Positions 31,333 through 39,078 of a stretch of 39,078 nucleotides of DNA are shown here, in pieces. The stretch is from Sporichthyaceae bacterium (GTDB taxonomy: Bacteria; Actinomycetota; Actinomycetes; Sporichthyales; Sporichthyaceae). Below the pieces are notes generated by a model. It had not been told where the DNA came from, ran no database searches, and saw only the letters and a program-made list of their open reading frames with translations. The DNA lies in the NCBI GenBank assembly GCA_036269075.1, contig DATASX010000075.1, forward strand, positions 1-39,078, in the 5' to 3' direction. Each line of letters opens with the position of its first letter. Positions within the stretch are counted from its first letter, which is position 1. The translations under genes were made by a program, and so were the position numbers.

Positions 31333-33179
31333 GGCTGCCCGGTGTGCTCGTCGACGAAGTTCGGGTCGACGGAGAGCTTGCCCTGCTTGCTGATGTCCAG
31401 GATGCACAGCTCGTGGTTGCCGTCGACGTTGGTACGGGCCACGAAGTAGTCGTTGAACGCGATCCGGCTCAAGTGGCTGGTCTCGTGGTAGTACCCGTCG
31501 CTGCCGACCTCGTAGTTGTCCATCGCACCCCAGTGCGGGCCGCCGGAGGTGTTGTCGACCATGTGGTAGCTGTCCGACTGCGTCGGGCACTCCGACTGCG
31601 AACCGCCGTGGGTGGCCTCGTAAAGGGTGGTGATCTCGCAGGTGGTGTTGTTGCCTGCCGCAAGCAGTTTGCTGATGTCGAGCATGAACACCTGCTTGGG
31701 AACGTCGCTGCCGGTGAGGCTGATCGAGCCCGGGCCGCGGCCGATCACCGCGTTGAACAAGTAGTGGTCGTCCGGGCTGATCTGGATCCAGCTGGATCCG
31801 GAGCAACCGTCGCCCCGGGACAGCCCCGGGTAGTGGAAGGCCGAGAACGCCGTGACGTCCCAGACCTCGCGGAAGACCGGGACCGGGGCGGTGATGTCCG
31901 GCGAGTAGTAGATGGCGCCGCCACACATCGCCGAGACGAACACGCCCTTGTGCTCGGGCTGATTGGTGATGCCGATCTCCATGGTGCCGCGCGGTTCCTC
32001 GAACGAGGGCACGGATTCGCGTCGGGGGCCGTCGGGCATGTGCGAGATCGACACCAACTGCGCGTTGTCCCGGTTGGTGATGTCGAAGACCCGGACTGTG
32101 TCGCGCAACAGGTACGGGTCCGGCTCGCGGACCGGGTCGAGCACGATGTTGCGGGGTTCGACGAAGTCCGAGGTGACCATGCGGTTGAGGTCCTCGCGCA
32201 CCTGGACGCCGTGCGGGTTCGCGCAGGTGGGCATCGGCAGCGCGGGGTAGTCGGGGCAGAGCCCCTCGGGGTGGTCCGCGGACGCCGGTACTTCGGAGAG
32301 GGTTTTCCCGGTCTGGTTCAAATGCACGATGCTGCCCGGCGAACCGCCGAAGCCGTTGCTCACCCGAACGGCACCGTTGGTGTACTTGCAGGGCCCGGGG
32401 ACGTCGGCTCCGCCCATGTAGGTGCCGTACGCGGTGCCGTCCTTCAGCGTGAAGTAGGCATCCGGGATCGAACCGCACGGAGTGTCCATGGGCATGTTGA
32501 CGCCGGTGAGCTTGATCGCAGGCAGCGACTTGACGCTGAAGACGTAGGTGAGATCGCTGTACAGACCGCCCGCGTAGATCGCGTCGCCCTTGTGCCACAT
32601 GTACTGCATGTGATGTGGCTCGTTCGACCGCACTGGGTCGACGGTCACGGTGTTGACGACCCGGCCCTCGGTCGGGGAACCGTTGGTCGCGTCGACGATC
32701 GCCAGGAAGTCAGGCCCGGGCGCCAGGTCCTTGACCCTCTTCTCCGTGGTCTGTGGATCCACGCTGGGATTGAATTGGGCGAGGTCCGCGGACGTGATGT
32801 CGCTGGCGTTCTTGTCGCCTGCCCACACAACGAGATACTCGTGCCGAATTCGGCCGTCCGAGGTGACGATCTTCCTCGCGGACGGGTTGGTGCCGTTCAG
32901 CGCCGACTTGATCAGGTTGCGTTTGGCCTGCAGGGCCGCGGGGCTGTCCTGGACCAGGTGATTGGTCGCGGTGAACACCTCGCCGTTGCTGGCCTTGAAC
33001 GTCGAGACAGAGGTCAACACATGCTCGGCTGGTTTGCCGGACGACGGCCTGAACCCTGCGAGGCCCGCGAGCATCAGCAGGGCGGTCGAAGCAAGTGCGA
33101 CCGATCGCCAATGGGACCGCGAATGCCGGTGGCTGCGCACCGACGACAGCCGTCCGGTGGATGTCGACCACGGTGTCAT
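31233..33179 (-). CDS. Secreted SBP56 / methanethiol oxidase-like beta-propeller protein
   Basis: 648 residues with an N-terminal hydrophobic leader (27-43, VALASTALLMLAGLAG). The segment GPDFLAIVDATNGSPTEGRV, followed by EPHHMQYMWHKGD (His189, His190, His196) and an outer-strand repeat pattern (AGGLYSDLTYVFSV), matches the selenium-binding protein 56 family. Some bacterial members of that family are copper-dependent methanethiol oxidases producing formaldehyde, H2S and H2O2. Other His-bearing motifs are CANPHGVQVREDLNRMVTSD and GGPHWGAMDN. It is longer than the ~470-residue family norm. It has many Cys pairs (PCGS, GPCK, LCPD, TCAN) fitting disulfides outside the cell. ATG 33179, weak ribosome site. 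The CopD-like gene follows directly. The substrate is not proven. Confidence 0.75.
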   Translation of the reverse strand: MTPWSTSTGRLSSVRSHRHSRSHWRSVALASTALLMLAGLAGFRPSSGKPAEHVLTSVSTFKASNGEVFTATNHLVQDSPAALQAKRNLIKSALNGTNPSARKIVTSDGRIRHEYLVVWAGDKNASDITSADLAQFNPSVDPQTTEKRVKDLAPGPDFLAIVDATNGSPTEGRVVNTVTVDPVRSNEPHHMQYMWHKGDAIYAGGLYSDLTYVFSVKSLPAIKLTGVNMPMDTPCGSIPDAYFTLKDGTAYGTYMGGADVPGPCKYTNGAVRVSNGFGGSPGSIVHLNQTGKTLSEVPASADHPEGLCPDYPALPMPTCANPHGVQVREDLNRMVTSDFVEPRNIVLDPVREPDPYLLRDTVRVFDITNRDNAQLVSISHMPDGPRRESVPSFEEPRGTMEIGITNQPEHKGVFVSAMCGGAIYYSPDITAPVPVFREVWDVTAFSAFHYPGLSRGDGCSGSSWIQISPDDHYLFNAVIGRGPGSISLTGSDVPKQVFMLDISKLLAAGNNTTCEITTLYEATHGGSQSECPTQSDSYHMVDNTSGGPHWGAMDNYEVGSDGYYHETSHLSRIAFNDYFVARTNVDGNHELCILDISKQGKLSVDPNFVDEHTGQPCVDFNRLNWPHGGFGDAMPHSEVFAIADEDVK

Positions 33180-33382
33180 ATTTCCGCACGGTATCAGGGG
33201 TTTCTCAGCTAGTCGAGGCCCTCAAACGGGGTGCAACCGTGGGTGGTGGCGACGATCCGGAAACGTGCTGCCCGTAAGGGTTTCCGGTCGCTACCGCAGG
33301 GGTCAGAGGACTTCGTTCGGCCCTGACTTTGGGAAAGTCGATACCTCCAAGTTCATCGCGGCCTCGGCGTATTCATCAGAAG

Positions 33383-33409
33383 GATGAAAAATTGATGATC
33401 GCGATCAAT
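33383..33409 (-). terminator. Possible terminator after the glycine-rich protein gene
   Basis: On the minus strand ATTGAT-N7-ATCAAT is followed by a run of T. The stem is only 6 AT-rich pairs and includes the stop codon of the gene, so strength is doubtful. Confidence 0.35.
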
Positions 33410-34517
33410 GGCGCTCGTTGGCGGTTGCGGCCGAGGCTCCGGCCGGGGCGCCCTTCGGTCCGGATCGACCGTGCCCGCCGACCGGGAGACCGTAGGAGAT
33501 GGCCACCATTCCGTTGCCGTTGGCAGAGCCCTTGCCCATCAACAACGTGGCCGATCCCAGCCGCGCGACGGTAGGAGCCAGGGGCGACGTCGCGACGAAC
33601 CCGCTGCCGCCGCCACCGCCACCACCGAGGGTCGCGCCCGCCGAGCCGCCGCTGCCGCCGGCATACCCGCCGCCGCCACCGCCGGCGCCCACCGCGCCGC
33701 CGGACCAGGTGCCGGAGTGCTTGATCGAGTTGGAGGTGCCGTAGCCGCCCTCGCCGCCGCCGCCGCCCCAGTTCGCGTCGTACCCGCTGTGGCCGTCCAG
33801 GCCGGTGACACGGTCCAGTCCGGCCCCGCCGGACTCCCCGCACGCGCCGATGCCGCCGTGCCCGAAGAAGTCGCCGCTACCGTTCTCGCCCCGGTCGCCG
33901 CCGCCGGCGCCACCTCGGGCCGACTCCACCACACCGGAGTTCATGGCACCGCCGGCGCCGCCGCCGCCGCCGGCCGCCAGGATGCGCGACTCCGGGTCGA
34001 TTCCGTTCAGTCGCACGCTCGAAGCACCGCCGCCGCCACCACCGCCGGGGGCTCCGGCGCCGCCCTTGCCACCTCCGTTGAGCCCGGCGGCTCCGGGCTT
34101 CATGCCGTTCGCGTCCTGGCCGCGCCCGCCGACCAGAATCCGCAACACGTCACCGGGGACGACCGGGAAGTCGGCCGCGACCAAGCCCCCCATCCCACCC
34201 CGGGGGGCAGTCCGCTGGGTGTTTATCGCGCCGCCGTTGCCACCTGCCGCGCCACGGGCGTCGATGTGCACATCGGTCACCCCGGCCGGCACGCGAAGCA
34301 CGTAATTGGTGACTGTGGGGTCGTCGTAGACGCAGGTGACCGACCCGAGGGCGGTGGCGGAACCGCAGTTGCCCCTGGCCTCCGCGGCTGCCGCCGGAAG
34401 CGCTGTCGCGGCCAGCACGAACGCGACGCTTGCGCCGGCGGCCGTCAGCTTGGCCGCAGCCGGTGCGGTGCGCACTCTCGCCGTGGGCTGCGGGTCGCAA
34501 CCAGGATTCCTCGACAT
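33405..34517 (-). CDS. Secreted glycine-rich protein
   Basis: 370 residues. A leader (KLTAAGASVAFVLAATALPAAAAEA) is followed by a short beta-rich segment with two Cys (GNCGSATALGSVTCVYDDPT; VTNYVLRVPAGVTDVHIDARG). Then come ~250 residues dominated by Gly with repeated GGGGGG runs and blocks such as AAGGGGGAGGAMNSG and GGGSGFVATSPLAP. The pattern recalls the glycine-rich domain found in receptor-kinase-type and bacterial surface proteins; it is not a PE_PGRS protein (no PE domain). A structural or adhesive surface role is likely. ATG 34517 is preferred: AGGAAGG is 9 bases upstream; GTG 34523 is only 3 bases from it. Single gene between an SBP56-like and a molybdenum hydroxylase operon. Confidence 0.8.
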   Translation of the reverse strand: MSRNPGCDPQPTARVRTAPAAAKLTAAGASVAFVLAATALPAAAAEARGNCGSATALGSVTCVYDDPTVTNYVLRVPAGVTDVHIDARGAAGGNGGAINTQRTAPRGGMGGLVAADFPVVPGDVLRILVGGRGQDANGMKPGAAGLNGGGKGGAGAPGGGGGGGASSVRLNGIDPESRILAAGGGGGAGGAMNSGVVESARGGAGGGDRGENGSGDFFGHGGIGACGESGGAGLDRVTGLDGHSGYDANWGGGGGEGGYGTSNSIKHSGTWSGGAVGAGGGGGGYAGGSGGSAGATLGGGGGGGSGFVATSPLAPTVARLGSATLLMGKGSANGNGMVAISYGLPVGGHGRSGPKGAPAGASAATANERH

Positions 34518-34674
34518 TGCCACTGCCCTTCCTAAGCTCTGGGCCGAGCAGTCGCCAGGGTCGCACTGCTCGCTACCCCTGCAGAAGCTAGGGCAAACGA
34601 GCCGAGCATCGACGACACGGTGCTCTCATGAAGGCTAGCTGAACATACCCGGCAAAACGAGCCATGAACGGGGC

Positions 34675-34707
34675 GAGGGCCCGACCGGTTGTCCCGGTCG
34701 GGCCCTC
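34675..34707 (-). terminator. Terminator hairpin after the molybdenum hydroxylase operon
   Basis: A perfect 14-base GC-rich stem (GAGGGCCCGACCGG and complement) around TTGTC, 32 bases past the stop of the minus-strand 2Fe-2S subunit gene. The T run is weak (CGTTTTG about 20 bases on). Confidence 0.75.
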
Positions 34708-34739
34708 GTGGTTCCCGGCTCAGCTATATCCGAGCACCA

Positions 34740-35219
34740 TTACATGTTCTTCGCGGCATCCTTGATGGCGGTTCGGATACGCGGATAGGTGTTGCACCGG
34801 CACACGTTGCGGAGGGTGTCGATGTCCGCGTCGGTGATCTTCCGGTGCTCCTTCTTGACGTCGTTGATCAACGACGTCGCCGCCATGATCTGGCCGGGCT
34901 GGCAGTACCCGCACTGCGGGACCGAGTGCTTCACCCAGGCCTCCTGGACCGGGTGCAGGTCCTTGCCCTTTGCGGTCTCGGCCAGGCCCTCGATCGTGGT
35001 GATGTGATCGGTGGGCTTGATGTACTTGATCGAGACCGAGCACGGCGTGAAGGCCTTGCCGTTGATGTGCGACGTGCAGGCCTTGCACTGGTCGATACCG
35101 CAGCCGTACTTCGGACCGCGGACCTTAAGGATGTCGCGCAGAACCCAGAGCAGGCGCACGTCGTCCTCGACGTCGACGGTGACCTTCTTGCCGTTCAGGA
35201 TGAACGAATGCTGAGACAT
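34740..35219 (-). CDS. 2Fe-2S subunit of a molybdenum hydroxylase (IorA-like)
   Basis: A 159-residue small subunit of the xanthine-dehydrogenase family. The plant-type cluster uses Cys40, Cys45, Cys48 (CGIDQCKACTSH) and Cys60. The second, C-terminal cluster uses Cys103/Cys106 (CGYCQPGQ) and Cys140/Cys142 (CRCNTYPR). It carries electrons from the molybdenum centre of the partner encoded just upstream. No FAD subunit gene is present, as in isoquinoline 1-oxidoreductase-type two-subunit enzymes, which pass electrons to a cytochrome or other carrier. ATG 35219 has AAGGAG 7 bases upstream; the TTG before it is disfavoured. It has no leader of its own and is probably exported with the large subunit. 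Confidence 0.95.
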   Translation of the reverse strand: MSQHSFILNGKKVTVDVEDDVRLLWVLRDILKVRGPKYGCGIDQCKACTSHINGKAFTPCSVSIKYIKPTDHITTIEGLAETAKGKDLHPVQEAWVKHSVPQCGYCQPGQIMAATSLINDVKKEHRKITDADIDTLRNVCRCNTYPRIRTAIKDAAKNM

Positions 35220-35248
35220 CAAGAATCTCCTTTCCTGTCTGGGAAGTG

Positions 35249-37738
35249 TTAGTGAGGAAGAATGCGGGTCGGGCTCTGCGGCATCGATGGTGTCTTGGGA
35301 ATAGTCGCGGCCGGCATTCGCGGGTCCCCGTAGAAGACTGGCAACGAGGTGACCTTCTTGCCGAGCACCTTCTGCAGAGCGATGGCGGCGGCGGCGTAGC
35401 CGGCACCGTTACCGGTCTCGCCGGTGCCGCTGGGCACCAGGCTGCCATCGTCGATGACGATGAAGTCGTACTCGAGCGGGCAGTCCCAGTGGCGGGTCCA
35501 GCCGTAGTCGTCCCAGCCGCCCTGGAGCGGAAGACCGTCCTGCCAGTCCGCCACCTCGGCGTACGCCGCGGCGATACCGTCCATCATGCCGCCCATGAAC
35601 TGGGCCTTGCACTGGTCCGGGTTCATCGGGATGCCCATGGCGCCGGCGAAGATCGCCTTGGTGACCCGCGGGCCGATGCCGCCGTTGGCCTCGTGGGCCT
35701 TGACCGCAGCCGGACGGTTGTCGACCTCCATCAGGCAGGCGAGTTGGCACTTGTACTCGCCGTGGATGGCGATCGCCTGCGCGGTGCCGGCCGGCATTGT
35801 GCGACCCCAGTCGCCGCGCTTGGCAACCGCGTCGAGCGCGGCGACCATGCTCGGGTTCTTGGCGAAGGTCCGCCGGAACTGGTAGCCGTCCATCCCGAAG
35901 CCCGTGGCGAGATCCTCGACGAGGAGCTCACGGGCAACTGCGACGTCCGGGGAGTACACGTTACGAACCGGCCCAGTGGGCAGGAAGTCGTATTCGAACA
36001 CCTCGGTCAGCGCGCTGCGGGTGGGCCCGAAGTTGTAGGGCACCGAGGTGACGATCTGGTAGAACCAGTCGGTCACCGAGGTGTTGCCCCAGTAGTGGCT
36101 CGGGTCCTTCTTCATCAGGCGGCCGGAGATGACGTCGCCGGCGCTGTGGGTGAAGTCGCAGCAGCCCGAAGCGTGCCACTGGGTGTAGCTGGTGACGCTG
36201 TTGCCGGCCTTCGTCGCCCGCACGTGGGAGATCGAGCCGGGGTGCTGGCGACCGAACCGGAGCTGGTCGGTGCGGTGCCACATCAGACGCACCGGCTTGC
36301 CGAAAGCCTTCGACGCCCGCGCGGCTTCCATGATCCGGTCGCCGTGCAGCAGGGTTCCGAACGAACCGCCGCCGTAGATCACGTTGAGGATGACCTTGTC
36401 GAGCGGCAGGCCGAGTTCCTCTGCCACCATCGCGAGCGGGGTGCCCGGGATCTTCGATCCCGCCCAGATCTCCGCCTGGTCCGGCTTGACGTCCGCGACC
36501 GCGCTGTTGGGCTCGAGCGGCCCCGAGGTCCGGTAGTGGAACTTGTAACTGTTCTCGAAGACCTCTGATCCCGGCGGGGCCGGCTCCATCGGCAGTGCGA
36601 CCGATGCGATCTTCTCGAAGATCTGGTCGGTGTTGATCCCGCCGGTGCTGCCGACGGCCCAGTCGACGTCGAGCGCACGGACGGCGTCGATGCACTGGCC
36701 GAACGTGTTCGCCCGCACCGCCACAACCTGGGACCGGTGGGTGCCGTTCATGACCGCGACGTCGGTGACGCCCGGCATGTTCTTCACGGCGTCCATGTTG
36801 TTGACCTTGTTCACGGTGCCGTTGAAGTGCGGCGGCCGTGCACACATCGTCGGAAGGGCACCCGGGATGTCGAGGTCCATCGCGAACTGCTTGGTCCCGG
36901 TGACGATCGCGTGGATGTCCTTACGGGGAACGGACTTGCCGATCACGCCTCGCTTGGGCGGGCCGATCGCGGCGTTGAGCATCGTGCCGACGAACTCGTT
37001 CTGCGCGGAGGCAGCGATCGAGCCGGCGTCGGCGTAGCTCATCTTCTTCCCACGCGGGCCGAGCACGTAGCCGTCGCGGGTCCGCAGCTTGCTGGGCGAG
37101 ATGTCCCAGGTCTTCGCGGCCGCGCCGATCAGCTTCTGGCGGATCAGCTCGCTCAGTTCACGCAGCGGCTCCCACAGCGAATAGGTCGAGGAGGACCCAC
37201 CGGTCAGCTGGGCGTCGAACATGTCGACGCGGGCCTTCGACTGGGTGACGTCGACCTGGTCGTACGACATCTCCAGCTGGTCGGAGATGATTTGCGCGAC
37301 GCCGCCCTCGACGCCCTGACCGACCTCGTTACGAGGCATGTCGAAGTGAATGCGGCCCTGCGGGGTGACCTCAAGGGTGAGCAGCGGGGTTACGGCCCGG
37401 GTCTGCTCTCGCATGAAGTCCATGAAGTCGTAGTTGTCGGACGGCATGTCGTTGCTCGGGATCGGCGAGGCGCCACCGCCCCCTTCCACGGGCAGCTTGT
37501 CAGCCGCCGCCGCTTGCTCGGGGTCGGCCACATAGCGGCCGGCGACGATCAGCGTGGAGCCCGCAAGCACGTAGCCGACGAAGCGCCGACGGCCGATTTC
37601 ACGGCCGCGGTAACCGGTAGCACCGGGCTCGTCGGTGTGCACAAAGGGCGGGTGCGACATGAGCGCGCTTCCGGCCTCGGCGGTCTCGGCCGGGAGGGGC
37701 AGAGCGAAGTTGGATTCTGATCCGAGTTGGGGGGGCAT
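35249..37738 (-). CDS. Molybdopterin-binding large subunit with Tat-type leader (IorB-like)
   Basis: An 829-residue catalytic subunit of the xanthine dehydrogenase/isoquinoline 1-oxidoreductase family. A twin-arginine-type region (REIGRRRFVGYVLAGSTLIV, 46-65) suggests export. Cofactor-binding segments include GGGSFGTLLHGDRIMEAARA and QVDVTQSKARVDMF. The base Glu that activates the Mo-bound water is Glu774 in PSGTGETGNGAGYA. It hydroxylates an aldehyde or N-heterocycle; the substrate cannot be read. ATG 37738 has AAGGGG upstream, giving an unusually long stretch before the twin Arg; ATG 37660 (MSHPPFVHTDEPG) is a shorter option. The 2Fe-2S subunit follows after 29 bases and the transcript ends at the hairpin near 34690. 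Confidence 0.92.
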   Translation of the reverse strand: MPPQLGSESNFALPLPAETAEAGSALMSHPPFVHTDEPGATGYRGREIGRRRFVGYVLAGSTLIVAGRYVADPEQAAAADKLPVEGGGGASPIPSNDMPSDNYDFMDFMREQTRAVTPLLTLEVTPQGRIHFDMPRNEVGQGVEGGVAQIISDQLEMSYDQVDVTQSKARVDMFDAQLTGGSSSTYSLWEPLRELSELIRQKLIGAAAKTWDISPSKLRTRDGYVLGPRGKKMSYADAGSIAASAQNEFVGTMLNAAIGPPKRGVIGKSVPRKDIHAIVTGTKQFAMDLDIPGALPTMCARPPHFNGTVNKVNNMDAVKNMPGVTDVAVMNGTHRSQVVAVRANTFGQCIDAVRALDVDWAVGSTGGINTDQIFEKIASVALPMEPAPPGSEVFENSYKFHYRTSGPLEPNSAVADVKPDQAEIWAGSKIPGTPLAMVAEELGLPLDKVILNVIYGGGSFGTLLHGDRIMEAARASKAFGKPVRLMWHRTDQLRFGRQHPGSISHVRATKAGNSVTSYTQWHASGCCDFTHSAGDVISGRLMKKDPSHYWGNTSVTDWFYQIVTSVPYNFGPTRSALTEVFEYDFLPTGPVRNVYSPDVAVARELLVEDLATGFGMDGYQFRRTFAKNPSMVAALDAVAKRGDWGRTMPAGTAQAIAIHGEYKCQLACLMEVDNRPAAVKAHEANGGIGPRVTKAIFAGAMGIPMNPDQCKAQFMGGMMDGIAAAYAEVADWQDGLPLQGGWDDYGWTRHWDCPLEYDFIVIDDGSLVPSGTGETGNGAGYAAAAIALQKVLGKKVTSLPVFYGDPRMPAATIPKTPSMPQSPTRILPH

Positions 37739-38796
37739 GAAGGTTTCCCCTTCGTGACGGATGTCTAAAAAACACCGGGGTCGTCGGACGTGAACCGCCG
37801 CGAACCCTCTCGGGCCCGGTTGCGCGCCGACGTGGACATGGACCTATCAGGTGGCTGCCTGTGAAGCAGCGAGGTCGTACGTGGAGCCGTTGTGTCGGGT
37901 TCGACCGTATCGCTCTTGGCCTGCGTCGACGGCGCTCGGTACCACGCCTGCTCCGCCTGCCGGATCACGACCTGATCATCACCTTGCTACGAGGGACTAC
38001 GTAGGACACCCGCTCAGGGCGGCCGTTCCTGAACGTTAGATGAGATCAAACGCACATTGCAATCATTAACATTGCGGAAATCGCTCAACGGCGGGCTTGT
38101 CGCCAAACGGTTGATAACGGACGCTTCGGACATCACGCGAATGCGTTTTTATCGGAGCGTCATCGGTGGAGTATCTGCCTAGGTGTGGGACCCTGTGTGC
38201 CCCGCAACTGCGAGATACGGTACCAAAAGGGTGGTCTGCATCCACCGGACCGGGGGGTGCGGTTCGACGGCCGCTCCCCGGGCTCCTTCTCTCAGGATCG
38301 GCGCCTCCGGGGAACTTGTCCAGGTCCGGCGAGCAGTCGTCGGCGGCCCTCGACCGAGACCGCTTCGCCGACCGGTGAGCAGCCGCCCCGGCGGTTCTGG
38401 GACGGTCCCGGGAGTGACGTGCCGTCGCTGCCGTGCAGCGCGACCGACTGCAGGCCGGCGGGTATGGGACGGCCGCCGGGACCGCCATGGGGAAGGCTGC
38501 GCGGGCGCCGCCGGAAAGTCGGCGTTCACATCCGCGAAGGTTCCGACGGGGCCGGGTGGGGGACTACCGTCGGACTTACGATCAGCGGCGCGCGGCGGCC
38601 GGTCGTCACCCGGATTCGACCGGTCGGCGCAGGATTCGGCCGAGCATCGATTGTCGGTCTCGGATCTCGAATCGCTCCGGCAATTGCCATATGGTGACTG
38701 CCGCGCTCCGTGACTGGAATTCCCGAAGCCCCTTCGTGACGCGACACTTCCCGTTGTCGGTCCGGGTTTCGGTTTAGATCCTCTAGAGGAGTAATC
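37739..38796. other. Long gene-free stretch between divergent genes
   Basis: About 1,060 bases with no gene I can support; open frames on both strands have poor, Arg/Pro/Gly-rich translations. Around 38030-38160 the DNA is clearly richer in A+T than its surroundings and holds ACATTGCAATC and ACATTGCGGAAATC as near-direct repeats, so promoter or regulatory sites are likely there. The stretch separates the molybdenum hydroxylase operon from the acetate transporter gene. Confidence 0.5.
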
Positions 38797-39078
38797 GTGA
38801 CGCAGACCGATGAAATGGGACGCGGGGCGCATGCCGCCTCGGGAGATTCAGAGAATGACGCCCCGGCCGCCCCCCAGGCGCAGCCGCAAACCATGAGCCT
38901 GCCGCTGGCTGCCGATCCCGGCCCGTTGGGCCTGGCGGCCTTCGCGCTGACGACGTTCCTGCTGTCGGCAAAGAACGCCACCTGGACCCACGGCACCGAC
39001 GCCTGGCTGGGCTTCGCGTTCGCGTACGGCGGCCTGACCCAGCTGCTGGCCGGCATGTGGGAGTTCCGCAACCGCAAC
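38797..39078 (+). CDS. Acetate uptake transporter, GPR1/FUN34/YaaH (SatP) family, 5' part
   Basis: The first 94 codons of a gene that runs off the window. After a hydrophilic, Glu/Ala/Pro-rich N-terminus of ~33 residues comes the family signature: ADPGPLGLAAFALTTFLLSA (first helix, after the N-P-x-P-L-G-L type motif) and FAYGGLTQLLAGMWEFRNRN. Members are small six-helix channels/symporters for acetate and succinate in the cytoplasmic membrane. The start GTG 38797 has AGGAG 6 bases upstream. The helical core and C-terminus lie outside the window. Confidence 0.9.
   Translation, partial: MTQTDEMGRGAHAASGDSENDAPAAPQAQPQTMSLPLAADPGPLGLAAFALTTFLLSAKNATWTHGTDAWLGFAFAYGGLTQLLAGMWEFRNRN

Noticed and set aside
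31272-33212. Long plus-strand frame of 646 codons
   Set aside because: It is the antisense of the SBP56-like gene, made open by high GC; its translation is Arg/Val/Asp-rich without motifs.
33600-34100. Tandem repeat or CRISPR-like array
   Set aside because: The repeated CCGCCGCC triplets are codons for poly-Gly on the minus strand; there are no regular spacers.
38776-38791. Vector polylinker resemblance (GATCCTCTAGAGGAG)
   Set aside because: The match is short, lacks the rest of a polylinker, and the AGGAG part is the ribosome site of a real gene; coincidence.

Overview
The window is very GC-rich. It has long high-GC open frames, GTG starts, two ~900-residue AAA-type LuxR regulators, coenzyme-F420-type NADP reductase relatives and an actinobacterial-style gene order. 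All of this points to an actinomycete (Actinomycetota). The genus cannot be fixed from the sequence alone. I ran no searches; calls rest on reading motifs and family resemblance.

Region 1 (1-9.5 kb) is an accessory zone anchored on a complete tRNA-Lys(TTT) gene at 65-137. Two further 3' halves of tRNA-like sequence, starting at the anticodon loop, lie at ~5666-5706 and ~9379-9420. They split the zone into two cassettes. The first holds a LuxR regulator (minus) with a secreted and a cytoplasmic alpha/beta hydrolase (plus). The second holds a LysR regulator divergent from a SnoaL-fold protein, an F420/NADP-reductase-like protein and a quinone-oxidoreductase-like MDR enzyme. Fragments of a luciferase-like monooxygenase and of an amino-acid-binding ABC protein lie next to the repeats. 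No integrase is present. The zone ends at glnS (9514-11190), a housekeeping gene.

Region 2 (11.2-20.1 kb) is a minus-strand run of six genes: two NAD(P)-binding reductase-like proteins, an SDR lacking its catalytic Tyr, a double SnoaL protein, an acetoacetate-decarboxylase-family protein and an NADPH:FMN reductase-like protein. A second large LuxR regulator lies upstream. Divergent from it are a cis-CaaD/Cg10062-like tautomerase and an overlapping hotdog thioesterase gene. The set looks like a small-molecule redox and isomerisation pathway of unknown substrate.

Region 3 (20.2-27.1 kb) is mixed: a CxxC/HNH-like small protein, a slipin, a DUF347-type membrane protein, a small hypothetical, an HpaB-family flavin hydroxylase, an ABC-2 permease whose ATPase gene has collapsed to a 25-codon stub, and a PAPS sulfotransferase.

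Region 4 (27.4-39.1 kb) is rich in proteins that work outside the cytoplasmic membrane: a DoxX-Rieske fusion, a Tat-type Rieske protein, a CopD-like membrane protein with a large C-terminal domain, a secreted SBP56/methanethiol-oxidase-like protein, a glycine-rich secreted protein, and a two-subunit molybdenum hydroxylase with a Tat-type leader. After ~1 kb of apparently non-coding DNA the window ends inside an acetate-transporter (SatP/YaaH) gene. Region 4 is the best candidate for an undescribed system: an extracytoplasmic Cu/Fe-S/Mo redox module, perhaps acting on small thiols or aldehydes.
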